This document shows, one piece after another, positions 46,951 to 56,827 of a stretch of DNA of 64,000 bases. The DNA comes from Pseudidiomarina atlantica (GTDB lineage Bacteria; Pseudomonadota; Gammaproteobacteria; Enterobacterales; Alteromonadaceae), in contig NZ_JPIN01000012.1 in assembly GCF_000753735.1 (NCBI RefSeq), positions 124,001-188,000 on the forward strand. The letters are read 5' to 3'. Every line of letters starts with the position of its first letter. Positions within the stretch are counted from its first letter, which is position 1. Position numbers and translations under genes: made by a program. The notes beneath the pieces are model-generated. The model saw only the letters and a list, made by a program, of their open reading frames with translations. It was not told the origin of the DNA and searched no databases.

Positions 46951-48648
46951 TGGCAGTTGATTCCTTAGCTAACTGAGAGGCTTTTGGGCAAATCGGTTGG
47001 TAGCTTTGATACCAAGCGATAAAGTTGTCAGCACTTAATGGCTTCGAGTATAAATAACCCTGCCCATAATCACACCCGAGTTGTTGCAAGTAGTCAAGGT
47101 TCGCTTGGGTTTCGATGCCTTCTGCCAAAGATTTAATGCCCATTTTTTGCGCTAGGACGATAGCGGCCGACACAATATAACTAGCGCCTTTATCTTCCGG
47201 CAAATAACGCACAAAGACCTGGTCAATTTTGAGTAGTGAGATAGGTAGCTTATATAGATACTGCAGCGACGAGTACCCGGTACCGAAGTCATCAATCGAT
47301 ACAGTGATTTTGGCTTCCGTCAACTTCAATAACTCGGCAACCACCTCGTCGATATCCTCGATCAAGGTTCCTTCAGTGATTTCCAGTTCAATACGCTCGC
47401 CGGGGACATCGAATTCTTTCAGCAGCTCGAACAACATTTGTGCGAAGCCGGGCTGCAAAATGTCATGCCCAGAGACGTTAATAGCGACTTGTAGGTCGAT
47501 ACCACTGGCGCGCCACTTGCTAACTTGTTGAATCACTTCACGCAATACAAACTCACTTATTTTCAGAATTAAGGTGCTATGTTCCGCATTGGGGATAAAC
47601 TCATCAGGACTCACCCAGCCACGTACCGGATGTTGCCAGCGTATCAGTGCTTCGACGCCATAAACCTTCCCATCAGCAAGCGCAACTTTGGGTTGGTAAT
47701 GCATGGTAAATTCACCACGTTTAAGACCGTCAGTCACATCCGCCATTAACGCCAATTGCGATGCGATGCTTTCACTGACTTCTTGGGTATAAACAAAAGC
47801 ATCCGACATTTTGTCATTGGCGCGCGCAATGGCAATTTCGGCGTGCTGCAGTATCGCTTGCGGGTCGCTCTCATGGTTGTCAATAAGCACCCCGCCAAGA
47901 TGTCGATTTACATATACCGATAAGCTTTGAAAGTTCGCGTTTTCTGGAAGTGTTTGCAGACAGGCTTGCATTAATCTATCAACGTCGGCGGGCTTGGTTC
48001 CGGGAAACAAAGCCGCGAGCTGGCCACCATGGATGCGAAAAACCTCAGGTTGATGGTTTGGCATCTCGTGCAGTTGCCGCGCGTAACCGTCGATAATGGC
48101 GTCAATCACGGAAAAACCAAATGCCGAGCGCAACGCCATGCCATTGTCGATACTCAGAGTCACTAACAGATAACAACAGGCGTCGGGGTCTTGCTTACGG
48201 CTCGCTAAAATGGCTTCCAGACGTTCCAACAGGCCTTCCGATTGGGCAGTTTACTGACGGGATCGCGACGCGCAAATTGTTTCAAGCGTTGAATGTAGCG
48301 TCGACTGGTATCGCTCGACAGACCAGCGAGTACACCTACGGCAAGAAAATAGAAAGTACGATGCACCCAGTTGATAGTGTCCTGCATCTCCATCGTTGCT
48401 GTGTTGATCGGCATCCACGGACCGAGTGCCAGGCCGCCAGCAAGAGCGATAATCATCCCTCCTTTGTAGCCGAACACAATCCCTGCAATCGCAATCGGGA
48501 TATACCTGGAGTGGGAATAAACGTACTTAATGCCGCCAGTAAACCAAACTAGTGCAGTAACACCAGCCACAGCAGCCATTAGTGCGGTCACCAGCAGGAG
48601 CCGTTGCGGTTGTGTGTAGTTGCGAAAAAGGTAATTACCGAGATTCAC
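46922..48648 (-). pseudogene. Membrane-bound GGDEF-EAL protein split by a one-base frameshift
   Basis: Two overlapping frames make one gene. The first (48648-48205) holds a membrane sensor of four or five helices and ends with RRDPVSKLPNRKA, the usual entry of a GGDEF domain, then runs into CWNVWKPF and a stop. The second (to 46922) resumes as ERLEAILASRK. Near 48230 the sequence reads GCCTGTTGGAA; one extra C would restore KALLERLEAIL. The GGDEF site is degenerate (IHGGQLAAL), but the EAL domain is complete (GVEALIRW, ELEITEG, IDDFGTGYSSL, LKIDQVFV, LAEGIETQ). If unrepaired, only a soluble EAL fragment from a TTG could be made. Confidence 0.85.
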
Positions 48649-48720
48649 AGTGAATGCCCAAGTTGCTCAATAATTAAGGTTTAGGTGTTCACTGTGAATT
48701 TGTCGAGACAAAACTGTTAA

Positions 48721-49572
48721 TTAGATGTTTTTATTTGCAAAGTCATCTGCGCTATGGCGTTCACGCACTTGTTCAGTTTCATCGCCCCAACTACGGTTGA
48801 CGATGCGCCCACGACGTACCGCCGGTCGCGCCCCGACTTCATCAATCCAGCGTCGAACGTTGCTGTACTGCTCGGTTTGCAAAAATTCAGCTGCATTATA
48901 GGCTTCGTTGTTGGCAACCGCGCTATACCAAGGCCAAATGGCCATATCGGCAATGGTGTACTGATCGCCAGCGATAAAACGATGTTGCGCTAACTGTTTG
49001 TCGAGCACGTCAAATTGGCGCTTCACTTCAAGTGCATAGCGGTTAATCGGGTATTCGTATTTTTCTGGCGCGTAGGCATAAAAATGACCAAAGCCGCCGC
49101 CCAAGAATGGTGCCGCCCCCATCTGCCAGAACAACCAATTAAGCGTTTCGGTGCGGCCCGCGTGATCAGACGGCAAAAACGCATCAAACTTTTCTGCTAG
49201 ATAAAGCAATATCGAGCCCGATTCGAATACTCGAGTCGGTGGATTGGTACTACGATCAAGGAGTGCTGGTATTTTCGAATTCGGGTTGATGGCAACAAAA
49301 TCGCTGCCAAATTGATCACCCTCGCCAATATTGATCAAGAAAGCGTCGTATTCGGCATCTTTGTAGCCGAGCTCTAATAATTCTTCGAACATAATCGTGG
49401 CTTTCACGCCATTGGGCGTCGCCAGAGAGTAGAGTTGAAACGGATGTTCACCAACAGGTAGTTGCCGTTCATGCGTTGCTCCCGCCGTTGGCCGATTAAT
49501 ATTGGCGAACTTGCCGCCATTGGTTTTATCCCATTGCCAAACGCGTGGAGGTGTATAGCTTTTGTCTGTCAT
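48721..49572 (-). CDS. yghU: Glutathione transferase-like disulphide-bond oxidoreductase YghU
   Basis: 283 residues from the ATG at 49572. The N-terminus with PPRVWQWDKTNGGKFANINR is the YghU extension; the thioredoxin-like domain shows TPNGVKATIMFEELLELGY and NPNSKIPAL, and FESGSILLYLAEKF binds glutathione; the GST C-domain holds IAGDQYTIADMAIWPW. YghU has glutathione-dependent disulphide reductase activity in E. coli. The upstream hairpin belongs to the TonB-receptor gene. Confidence 0.92.
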   Translation of the reverse strand: MTDKSYTPPRVWQWDKTNGGKFANINRPTAGATHERQLPVGEHPFQLYSLATPNGVKATIMFEELLELGYKDAEYDAFLINIGEGDQFGSDFVAINPNSKIPALLDRSTNPPTRVFESGSILLYLAEKFDAFLPSDHAGRTETLNWLFWQMGAAPFLGGGFGHFYAYAPEKYEYPINRYALEVKRQFDVLDKQLAQHRFIAGDQYTIADMAIWPWYSAVANNEAYNAAEFLQTEQYSNVRRWIDEVGARPAVRRGRIVNRSWGDETEQVRERHSADDFANKNI

Positions 49573-49584
49573 GTTGAACTCCCA

Positions 49585-49624
49585 TAAAAAAATCCGCACT
49601 TCGTCAGTATAACGAAGTGCGGAT
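49585..49624 (-). terminator. Rho-independent terminator of the 49.7-52.6 kb receptor gene
   Basis: On the minus strand ATCCGCACTTCGT and ACGAAGTGCGGAT form a perfect 13-bp stem with a short loop, followed by a seven-T run. It lies 32 bp after the receptor stop and just upstream of yghU. Confidence 0.92.
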
Positions 49625-49655
49625 GATTAAGGTTTAATTCAACCGTACAGTAAAA

Positions 49656-52595
49656 TTAGAAGCTGTACTGCACGTTGAAGAACGCCTGACGACCTAGTTG
49701 GTCATATTGCGAGTACAACATCGCGTTACCCACCACAGAAGCTGCCGCTGGGCTACCCAAAGGTGGCTTCTTGTCAAACACGTTAGCAACACCAAGCGTT
49801 ACATCGATATTGTTTTCAAACGACTTTGATACAGATGCTGTGTGGTAGAACGTGGTCGGCGCATCCGCAACAAAGGTCACGTCTTGGCCGCGGTAAGTAG
49901 TTGAGCTACCGTTCACGTACTCACCATAGTTGCTCACTTGACCCACATAACGCATGGCCCAGGTGTAGCTCCAATCGTCACGCTCAAGCATGGCGGTTAA
50001 GGTACCGCTGTGACGCGGGTTACCCAAAAGACCGATGTATTGTTGCGCAACGCTGTCTTCGAACTGCTTGTACGAACGCTCGATTTGAATGGTGTGGTCT
50101 AAACGCACACGCACCATACCTACTGGGGTATCGTCGTTGTAGCTTGCAACAACGTCAACACCGCGAATGTACTGGCTAGCTACGTTCACATAACCACCGA
50201 ATACGTCGATGATATTGTAGTTACCATTAGTACCATCGTTACGAGTAAAACGGTCACAGAACGGTTCAGTTTCGAAGTTCTCTGAGGTGTAACACAGGTT
50301 CAGAATGTCTACGCCAGTAATGTCGTCAACTTGGTTGTCGATGCGCACTGTGTAGTAATCCACTGAGCTGGCGAAACGACCTTCAGGGCTGGTCCAGACG
50401 ATACCAATGCCTTCTGATACCGAAGTTTCTGCTTTCAAAGTACCTGCGCCACCACCGGTGTAAGCAGTACCTGAACCAAAGTCTTCAGTGTAGTCACCTG
50501 GAATGCCGTCAGCTTGACAGTTTTGCAGCACAGTTGGGTTGATGGTGCCCTGCTCTTGACGCTCGGCCCAGTTGAAACATGGATCGCTGCGCTGGTCAAA
50601 GAACGCAGTTTGGTCGCCCAAGTACAGTTCGAACAACGCTGGTGAACGGAACGAAGTACCACGTGAAGCACGTACACGTAGGTCATCAGTGATGGCCCAG
50701 TTGGCGCCAATCTTGAAGGTGGTGTCGTTGCCGTAAGTGTTAACATCGGTCCAACGCGCAGAAGCGGTCAGGTCAAATGAACGTACACCAGGCAGATCGC
50801 GCAATACTGGGATTTGGAACTCACCGTAAACCGCACGGGTGATTTGCTTACCAGCGGTAATACCAGCGCTGGTCATGCCCCATGAATTACCAGCAAGTGT
50901 GGTGGCTCCCGGAGTATCAACGATTTCATCAGACTGATAGGCGATACCGATTGCGGTTGCAACAACGCCTGCTGGTACTTCAAACAGATCACCGGTGATG
51001 TAAGCATCAACCGAGTCTTGTTTGTAAATGGTTTTACCTAATTCAGTGCCGAATAAGAAGTCACGGGTACCTTGGTCGAAGTTACCACGCACGTATTCTG
51101 GATCGAAGAAGTCGATGGCGTAACACTCACGACCTGAAATAGGCGTTAATTCACCTTCACAAGCACCGCCGGTAACGGCGCCAGCAGCCATTTCAAGAGC
51201 ATCTTGATAGATGATCTTGGTCTGGTAAGTACCGCTGCTTAAACTGCGCTGCCATGACACATCCCAGTTCCAGAAGCCGATAGAACCTTCGAGACCTAAT
51301 ACACCGCGGGTGTATTCGATGTCAGTTACACTGCCTGAATGGTCAGTAACTGCAGTTGGGTCGAGGTAGACATAACCGTCCCAGCCGTCAACATAGCCCT
51401 GCCATGCAGGAATGAAGGGTTCCCAGAACTGGCGGTAGCTGTTGATAGTGGTTTCACGGCGGCTGTGTAAAAACTCGCTGTAGAAGCTTACCGAGTCGGT
51501 CAAGTCATAGTCGGCTTGGCCGTAAATTGACCACGCTTCAGTGCGTGGAATCATACTTTGCAAATCTTGGAACGGATGGTCGGCATCGAGCCAGCCGTCT
51601 GACTCACGGTCAAAGCCAACCGGATACCAGCCTTCAGGCGCGGCGATGTCACCTTCGTTAACCGGCGTATAGGTTGGCAACCCTGCCGCTGCACGCCAGC
51701 CATCATAGTCGTAGTTTTGAATGCGCGCGATATAGTTATCAGCGCCGGCATTCCATAACCACATGCCGTATGGCAAGTCGTTACAGTGGTAGTCGCCCGT
51801 ACGCGGGTCGATTGGATCAGCGCGCTCACCAGTCACTTCATCGAAGTAATAACGCTGTTCACAGGCGAAGTGTTCGCGATCGCCACGAGCCATCTCTTCT
51901 TGTAAACGGTAGTCAGCTACTAAACGGAATGAGCCACGATCAAATGCTTGGCCATAGGTACCGTTAACACGGTAGTTCTCACCGCCTGATTCAGTCGGCA
52001 CGTTACCGCTTACGTTAATCGCTGACTCATCACCACGCTTGGTGATGATGTTGATAACACCGGCGACGGCGTCAGAACCGTACAATGACGATGCGCCGTC
52101 TTTTAGGATTTCAACACGTTCAACCGCTGATACAGGAATAGCGTTCATATCGAATGCGGCGACCTGACCACGAGTACCTGCAGGTCCTGCACGACGACCG
52201 TTTAACAATACGAGGGTACGGTTAGCACCTAAACCACGCATTGAAATCGATTCGTTACCGGCACCACCAGCGGTGACACTACCTACTGACATGGCTGACG
52301 TCAGCTGGTTCGAGCCTGACGCGACAGTAGAGGTACGGAGCAATTCACCAAGCGTATTCAAACCTTGGTCAACAGCTACTTCGGTAGAAATAATTTCGAG
52401 TGGCGTGGCATTATCAAGGCCATCGGTACGAATACGTGAACCGACAACGGTGACACGCTCTGCTTGTTCTTTGATTTCTTCTGCGTCGTCTTCATCAGAC
52501 ATGTCTTGCGCGAGAGCGCCGGTTGAGAACAACGTTGATGCTGCTCCAAACGCCAAAGCCAGACGGACTGATTTGGCGATGTGAGTATTTTTCAT
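49656..52595 (-). CDS. Large TonB-dependent outer-membrane receptor
   Basis: About 979 residues. Two adjacent ATGs follow GGAGAG; the second (52595) has the better spacing. Signal peptide (LALAFGAASTLFSTGALA), a TonB-box-like ERVTVVGSRI, and a plug domain (MRGLGANRTLVLLNGRRAGP; ILKDGASSLYGSDAVAGVIN) precede a long barrel ending in YDQLGRQAFFNVQYSF. It belongs to the large receptors that marine bacteria use for complex substrates, not clearly a siderophore type. No substrate-degrading enzyme is encoded beside it. It has its own terminator. Confidence 0.92.
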   Translation of the reverse strand: MKNTHIAKSVRLALAFGAASTLFSTGALAQDMSDEDDAEEIKEQAERVTVVGSRIRTDGLDNATPLEIISTEVAVDQGLNTLGELLRTSTVASGSNQLTSAMSVGSVTAGGAGNESISMRGLGANRTLVLLNGRRAGPAGTRGQVAAFDMNAIPVSAVERVEILKDGASSLYGSDAVAGVINIITKRGDESAINVSGNVPTESGGENYRVNGTYGQAFDRGSFRLVADYRLQEEMARGDREHFACEQRYYFDEVTGERADPIDPRTGDYHCNDLPYGMWLWNAGADNYIARIQNYDYDGWRAAAGLPTYTPVNEGDIAAPEGWYPVGFDRESDGWLDADHPFQDLQSMIPRTEAWSIYGQADYDLTDSVSFYSEFLHSRRETTINSYRQFWEPFIPAWQGYVDGWDGYVYLDPTAVTDHSGSVTDIEYTRGVLGLEGSIGFWNWDVSWQRSLSSGTYQTKIIYQDALEMAAGAVTGGACEGELTPISGRECYAIDFFDPEYVRGNFDQGTRDFLFGTELGKTIYKQDSVDAYITGDLFEVPAGVVATAIGIAYQSDEIVDTPGATTLAGNSWGMTSAGITAGKQITRAVYGEFQIPVLRDLPGVRSFDLTASARWTDVNTYGNDTTFKIGANWAITDDLRVRASRGTSFRSPALFELYLGDQTAFFDQRSDPCFNWAERQEQGTINPTVLQNCQADGIPGDYTEDFGSGTAYTGGGAGTLKAETSVSEGIGIVWTSPEGRFASSVDYYTVRIDNQVDDITGVDILNLCYTSENFETEPFCDRFTRNDGTNGNYNIIDVFGGYVNVASQYIRGVDVVASYNDDTPVGMVRVRLDHTIQIERSYKQFEDSVAQQYIGLLGNPRHSGTLTAMLERDDWSYTWAMRYVGQVSNYGEYVNGSSTTYRGQDVTFVADAPTTFYHTASVSKSFENNIDVTLGVANVFDKKPPLGSPAAASVVGNAMLYSQYDQLGRQAFFNVQYSF

Positions 52596-52815
52596 CATCT
52601 CTCCAAAAACTGCTTAATATTGGTTTGTTTTAAAGGCGGGAAAAGATATTTCGATGCCTCATAAGGCTGTCAATCCCCTTTTTTGCAAAGGGACCTAAAA
52701 AATGACAGCGCGGCAGAATAGCGGAATCTTTAAACAAAAGACAAGGCGTGCGCGTTGAATGTCGGTTATTTTCGATAGAAATGATTTTTATGAGGAGTGA
52801 CAAATGCTTAGCGTA
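52596..52815. other. Intergenic region upstream of the large receptor
   Basis: About 220 bp between the receptor start and the terminator of the BON gene. I see no convincing gene. A 62-codon minus-strand frame crosses it but has no ribosome-binding site or family features. It must contain the receptor promoter; no clear regulator site was found. Confidence 0.5.
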
Positions 52816-52852
52816 CAAAAAACGACCAGCTCAAGAGTTGAGCGGGTCGTTT
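52816..52852 (-). terminator. Rho-independent terminator of the BON-domain gene
   Basis: On the minus strand AACGACC and GGTCGTT are the outer stem, GCTCAA and TTGAGC the inner stem, and a six-T run follows. It lies 22 bp after the gene. Confidence 0.88.
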
Positions 52853-52874
52853 AAAAAGTGACTAGATGTGAAGC

Positions 52875-53390
52875 TTAGTTTTGCACTTCAATGTCGTTTT
52901 CGACGGATTTCACACCTTCAATGCCTTCTGCGATTTGCGCTGCAAGGTCGGCAATGTCATCTGACGCTACGACGCCACTCAGCACAACGTTGCCATCAAT
53001 GGTTTCAACATTGATGTTCATCGCATCAATTTGATTCGCCTCGACCAGCGCCGCTTTAACGCGTCCAGTGATGGCTGCGTCACTCAAGAATTCACCTGCT
53101 TCACCGGCGGCAGCTTTGGTTTCATCCCAAGCACTGTCGGCAGCATCTTTAGTTTCATCCCATGCTTCGCCAGCAGCGTCTTTGGTTTCGTCCCAAGCAT
53201 CGCCACTCGCGTCTGCTGCATCATTCGCCGCGTCTTGCGTCTCGTCTGCTGCGTCCTCTGCAGCGTCTTCAGCTTGCTGCATGGTTTCCTCAGCAGATTC
53301 CTCTGCTTGCTCACGTTCAGACGGACTGCACGCCGCCACAGTTAGAGTTGATAAAAAAGCTAACAACGCTAAACGATTCATGTTCTTCAT
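52875..53390 (-). CDS. BON-domain lipoprotein with amphipathic repeat region
   Basis: 171 residues from the ATG at 53390. Lipoprotein signal ending in lipobox VAAC. Residues 25-95 are a low-complexity acidic stretch with a repeated AxDETKDAA unit (DAWDETKDAAGEAWDETKDA and again), which would form a long amphipathic helix. The C-terminal BON domain (AAITGRVKAALVEANQIDAM, VVLSGVVASDDIADLA, GVKSVENDIEV) binds membranes or lipids. It resembles OsmY/DolP-type envelope stress proteins. Expression is probably stress-linked; the sequence does not show how. Confidence 0.85.
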   Translation of the reverse strand: MKNMNRLALLAFLSTLTVAACSPSEREQAEESAEETMQQAEDAAEDAADETQDAANDAADASGDAWDETKDAAGEAWDETKDAADSAWDETKAAAGEAGEFLSDAAITGRVKAALVEANQIDAMNINVETIDGNVVLSGVVASDDIADLAAQIAEGIEGVKSVENDIEVQN

Positions 53391-53541
53391 ACGAAATAAC
53401 CCCCTGTTTTTGCAATTAACTTCCGCCATTAAGGGTAGCTTTAAATTGTAAATTTGCGAGTTTATTTACGAGAGTTTTGCGTTCACTCTGAACTGTGCGA
53501 AAGTAAAAGCCTTGTAGAATAGTGTGGCAAAGAGGGGAAAA

Positions 53542-54000
53542 ATGGCACTTTTAGGTAATATTCTTTGGTTTGTCTTCGGTGGCTTTGTTATGGGCCTTGG
53601 TTGGTGGCTCGCTGGCTTGATCGCGCTTATTTCTATTATTGGTATTCCGTGGGCCAAGGCTTGCTTTGTCATCGGTCGCTTTGCTTTTTTCCCGTTTGGC
53701 TATGAAGCCATGAGTCGCCGTGATTTAAATTTAAAAGGTGATATTGGTACCAGTGCTTTCGGTACCCTTGGCAATATCCTGTGGTTGATCTTTTTTGGTT
53801 GGTGGTTGGCGATTGGTCATATAATGGCAGCAATAGGTCTGTTTATTATTATTATCGGTATTCCCTTTGGTATTCAGCATTTAAAATTGGCGGTGATGGC
53901 ACTGTTTCCAATTGGCCAAACCATTGTACCGAAAGACATGGCGCAGGCAGCACGGCAGCGAAATGCACAAGCCTATTTTGACAATCTTAAAAACAAATAA
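53542..54000 (+). CDS. yccF: YccF-family inner-membrane protein
   Basis: 152 residues from the ATG at 53542, with GAGGGG upstream. Two YccF units: LGNILWFVFGGFVMGLGWWL with GIPWAKACF, and LGNILWLIFFGWWLAIGHIM with GIPFGIQHLKLA. Family function unknown. The following gene starts 15 bp later. Confidence 0.92.
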   Translation: MALLGNILWFVFGGFVMGLGWWLAGLIALISIIGIPWAKACFVIGRFAFFPFGYEAMSRRDLNLKGDIGTSAFGTLGNILWLIFFGWWLAIGHIMAAIGLFIIIIGIPFGIQHLKLAVMALFPIGQTIVPKDMAQAARQRNAQAYFDNLKNK

Positions 54001-54015
54001 TAAGCGAGACGCACT

Positions 54016-55050
54016 ATGACGTGGATGATTTATGGAGCTTACGGGTATACCGGCGAGCTCGTCGCTCAATATGCGAAAGAGCGTGGCAAACAGCCGTTGC
54101 TCGCAGGGCGCAATGAAACGAAACTAAAAGCGGTTGCAGACCGCCTTGAGTTGCCTTATCGCGTGGTTGATTTAAATGACAAGCAAGGCTTAACGGCGGC
54201 ATTAAAGGATGTCGAGTTGGTGGTGCATTGTGCTGGGCCTTTCGAAGTTACTGCGCAACCGATGATTGATGCTTGCTTGCAAACGCAAACCCATTACCTT
54301 GATATCACCGGTGAGTTGGCGGTCTTCGAGTTGGCTCACAGCCACGACGCGGAGGCGAAGAAGGCCGGTGTGGTGCTCTGCCCCGGTGTTGGCTTCGACG
54401 TCATCCCAACGGATTGCGTTGCGGCGCAATTGAAACAAAAGTTACCCGATGCGACCGCCTTGAAGTTGGGCTTTGAGTCGTTGTCGCGCATGAGCCGCGG
54501 TACCGCGAAAACCAGTGTACGACGCTTGGGCGAAGGTGGCGCTGTGCGTCGCAGTGGCACTATTGTGAATGTCCCCTTGGCATACCGGACCCAACGCGTT
54601 GATTTTGGCAACGGTGAAAAGCTAGCGATGACCATCCCTTGGGGCGATGTCTCAACGGCGTTTTACACTACTGGAATTCCTGATATTGAAGTTTATATTC
54701 CAGCGTCACCGAATTTGGTAAAGCGCTTAAAGCGAATGAATTATTTCCGTTGGCTACTGCGTTTTAATTGGGTCAAAAACATGCTTGAAAAGAAAATTGA
54801 GCAACAACCCGCAGGACCAAATGAAGAGCAGCTCGAAAAGGCAATTACCTATGTTTGGGGCGAGGCACGCAACGCCGAGGGTAAAGTTGTGACCGTACGC
54901 GAGAAAGTGATGAACGGGTATAAACTCACTAGTCGTGGCGCGGTTGATGTGGCGCTCCATGTCATCAGCAATAAACCCGAGGGTGGTTATTTTACCCCGG
55001 CAAATTTATGCGGTGCTGAGCTTATTGATCGTTACCGTATCAAAGATTAA
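54016..55050 (+). CDS. Saccharopine dehydrogenase-like NADP-binding oxidoreductase
   Basis: 344 residues. The Rossmann motif IYGAYGYTGELVAQYAKERG is at the N-terminus, followed by LLAGRNETKLKAVADRL, VVHCAGPFEVTAQPMIDAC and GVGFDVIPTDCVAAQL. It belongs to the trans-acting enoyl reductase / saccharopine dehydrogenase-like family; the true substrate is unknown. It is the first of a string of plus-strand genes with phospholipase A and a DUF4442 protein, which hints at lipid metabolism. Confidence 0.87.
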   Translation: MTWMIYGAYGYTGELVAQYAKERGKQPLLAGRNETKLKAVADRLELPYRVVDLNDKQGLTAALKDVELVVHCAGPFEVTAQPMIDACLQTQTHYLDITGELAVFELAHSHDAEAKKAGVVLCPGVGFDVIPTDCVAAQLKQKLPDATALKLGFESLSRMSRGTAKTSVRRLGEGGAVRRSGTIVNVPLAYRTQRVDFGNGEKLAMTIPWGDVSTAFYTTGIPDIEVYIPASPNLVKRLKRMNYFRWLLRFNWVKNMLEKKIEQQPAGPNEEQLEKAITYVWGEARNAEGKVVTVREKVMNGYKLTSRGAVDVALHVISNKPEGGYFTPANLCGAELIDRYRIKD

Positions 55051-55062
55051 GTGGAGTTAGCG

Positions 55063-56004
55063 ATGTCTCGTATCAGCTTTGGGTTTGTAGTACTTGTTAG
55101 TCTGCTCGCGGCGCCAGTATTTGCGCAGGCAACCGAGCGTCCGAATGAAGAGGGGCTTACGACCGAGGAGTTTACTCGCGAAGACCTGGTCAGTCGGTTT
55201 TGGGAACTGGACGAAGAGCATAAACGCGGTATTTTCCAATTACGCACCTACAAGCCGAATTTTATTTTGCCGGTGCATCATACGTCATCGATTAATACGC
55301 AACCGAACTCACCAACGCGAGGCCCTTCGGACCCGCTGGAGAGTTACAAAACGAATGAAGTGAAGCTACAGATTTCGTTACGCACCAAGATTTGGGAAGA
55401 CTTGCTGTTGCCTAACGCTGATTTGTGGGTGTCCTATACGCAAACCTCGCTCTGGCAAGCATGGAACTCTGACGAATCTTCGCCGTTTCGCAGTACCAAC
55501 TACAATCCAGATGTGTTTTACATCATGCCTTGGTTTGAGGAGTTCGATCCTATTCCAGGCCCCGCAGAAATACGCTTCGCGAAGGTCGGCTTTGCCCATG
55601 AATCGAATGGACAAACCAAGCCCGACTCGCGCAGTTGGAACTACTTTCACTTTGGTGGCGCCATACAGTGGGGCGACGTGCTCTGGGAAACAACCTGGAA
55701 ACAACGTGTCAATGAAACTGGTGATGATGACGACAACCCTGATCTGGTGCGCTTTCGCGGCAACTTCGAAAACCGTTTTTCGTGGGTGGCAAACTTAAGC
55801 ACTTTTACATTAACCCGGGTGACGCGCGAGCTGTCTTGGGACCGTGGTTCATGGCAGTTAGACTTTACCCACCCAGTGAACAGCAACAAGCCCGACGGTT
55901 TGCGCTTTTACGTGCAGTTTTTCTCGGGCTATGGCGAGACCTTGTTAGATTATAATCACCGCCAAAACCGCATCGGCATTGGCTTTTTGTTACTCAATAT
56001 TTAA
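55063..56004 (+). CDS. pldA: Outer-membrane phospholipase A
   Basis: 313 residues from the ATG at 55063, with GGAG six bases upstream; a GTG four codons earlier overlaps the previous stop. Signal peptide (FVVLVSLLAAPVFAQ). The catalytic residues are visible in VGFAHESNGQTKP (His and Ser) and SRSWNYFHFG (Asn). The last strands HRQNRIGIGFLLLNI close the twelve-stranded barrel. It cleaves phospholipids that reach the outer leaflet and so guards outer-membrane asymmetry. Confidence 0.92.
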   Translation: MSRISFGFVVLVSLLAAPVFAQATERPNEEGLTTEEFTREDLVSRFWELDEEHKRGIFQLRTYKPNFILPVHHTSSINTQPNSPTRGPSDPLESYKTNEVKLQISLRTKIWEDLLLPNADLWVSYTQTSLWQAWNSDESSPFRSTNYNPDVFYIMPWFEEFDPIPGPAEIRFAKVGFAHESNGQTKPDSRSWNYFHFGGAIQWGDVLWETTWKQRVNETGDDDDNPDLVRFRGNFENRFSWVANLSTFTLTRVTRELSWDRGSWQLDFTHPVNSNKPDGLRFYVQFFSGYGETLLDYNHRQNRIGIGFLLLNI

Positions 56005-56013
56005 GGCGCTCGA

Positions 56014-56484
56014 ATGGCAGACAACTACTTGCTGAAACTGTATCACAAGACCTTGCGCTACCCTTTTGGGCGGCAACTGTTCTCGGCAATGTTTGCGCGC
56101 AAGGCTCCCTATTTTCGCAGTATCAAACCCTTGATCACGGAACTGCAGCCGAACTTCTGCGAATTGCGGTTTAACAAGCGCAAAGCGGTTGAGAACCATA
56201 TAGGTACTGTGCATGCAATTGCGCTGTGTAATGGGCTTGAAATGGCGATGGGTGCGCTTGCTGAGGTAACGATTCCCAAGCATCTGCGCTGGATTCCTAA
56301 GGGAATGACGGTAAACTACACCGCCAAAGCAGATAGTGACATTCGTATTACTGCCGAAACACCAGCAGCAGCTTGGCAACCCGGTGACCTCGCCGTGCAC
56401 GTAAAAGGTTATCGAGCCGATGGCACCGTGGTGATCGAAGGGACGATTACTATCTATATTTCAGCGAAGCCGAACAAGGATTAA
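56014..56484 (+). CDS. DUF4442 hotdog-fold thioesterase-like protein
   Basis: 156 residues. The hotdog-fold core is visible in [20 protein letters not shown] and in [15 protein letters not shown], the pattern of DUF4442 acyl-CoA thioesterase relatives. Starts 9 bp after pldA, in line with a lipid role. No catalytic residue can be named with certainty. Confidence 0.83.
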   Translation: MADNYLLKLYHKTLRYPFGRQLFSAMFARKAPYFRSIKPLITELQPNFCELRFNKRKAVENHIGTVHAIALCNGLEMAMGALAEVTIPKHLRWIPKGMTVNYTAKADSDIRITAETPAAAWQPGDLAVHVKGYRADGTVVIEGTITIYISAKPNKD

Positions 56485-56488
56485 GTCA

Positions 56489-56827
56489 ATGAGTCAATTA
56501 CCAGCCTGCCCCAAATGCGAATCGCCTTATACCTATGAAGACGGCGCCATGCTGGTATGTCCCGAATGCGCGCATGAGTGGTCGTTAAATGAACCTGCGG
56601 ATGCTGCGGCAAAAGTCTATCGTGATGCCAACGGCAATGAGCTGCAAGACGGTGATACGGTTACGGTTATCAAAGATCTGAAAGTTAAAGGTTCATCTTT
56701 AGTGGTGAAAGTTGGAACTAAGGTGAAAAATATTCGCTTAACTGACGAAGGCGATCACGATATCGATTGTAAAATCGATGGCATCGGACCGATGAAACTC
56801 AAAACCGAATTCGTTAAGAAGGCCTAA
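56489..56827 (+). CDS. yjdM: YjdM/PhnA zinc-ribbon protein
   Basis: 112 residues. N-terminal zinc ribbon ([25 protein letters not shown]) and C-terminal PhnA domain ([47 protein letters not shown]). Named for a gene near the phosphonate operon but not itself a phosphonate enzyme; function open. Starts 4 bp after the DUF4442 gene. Confidence 0.93.
   Translation: MSQLPACPKCESPYTYEDGAMLVCPECAHEWSLNEPADAAAKVYRDANGNELQDGDTVTVIKDLKVKGSSLVVKVGTKVKNIRLTDEGDHDIDCKIDGIGPMKLKTEFVKKA

Noticed and set aside
52630-52818. 62-codon minus-strand frame upstream of the large receptor
   Set aside because: No ribosome-binding site, no family features, and it overlaps the terminator of the BON gene.
53095-53260. 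Possible CRISPR or tandem DNA repeat
   Set aside because: The repeats are contiguous, in frame and code for the DETKDAA units of the BON lipoprotein; there are no spacers.
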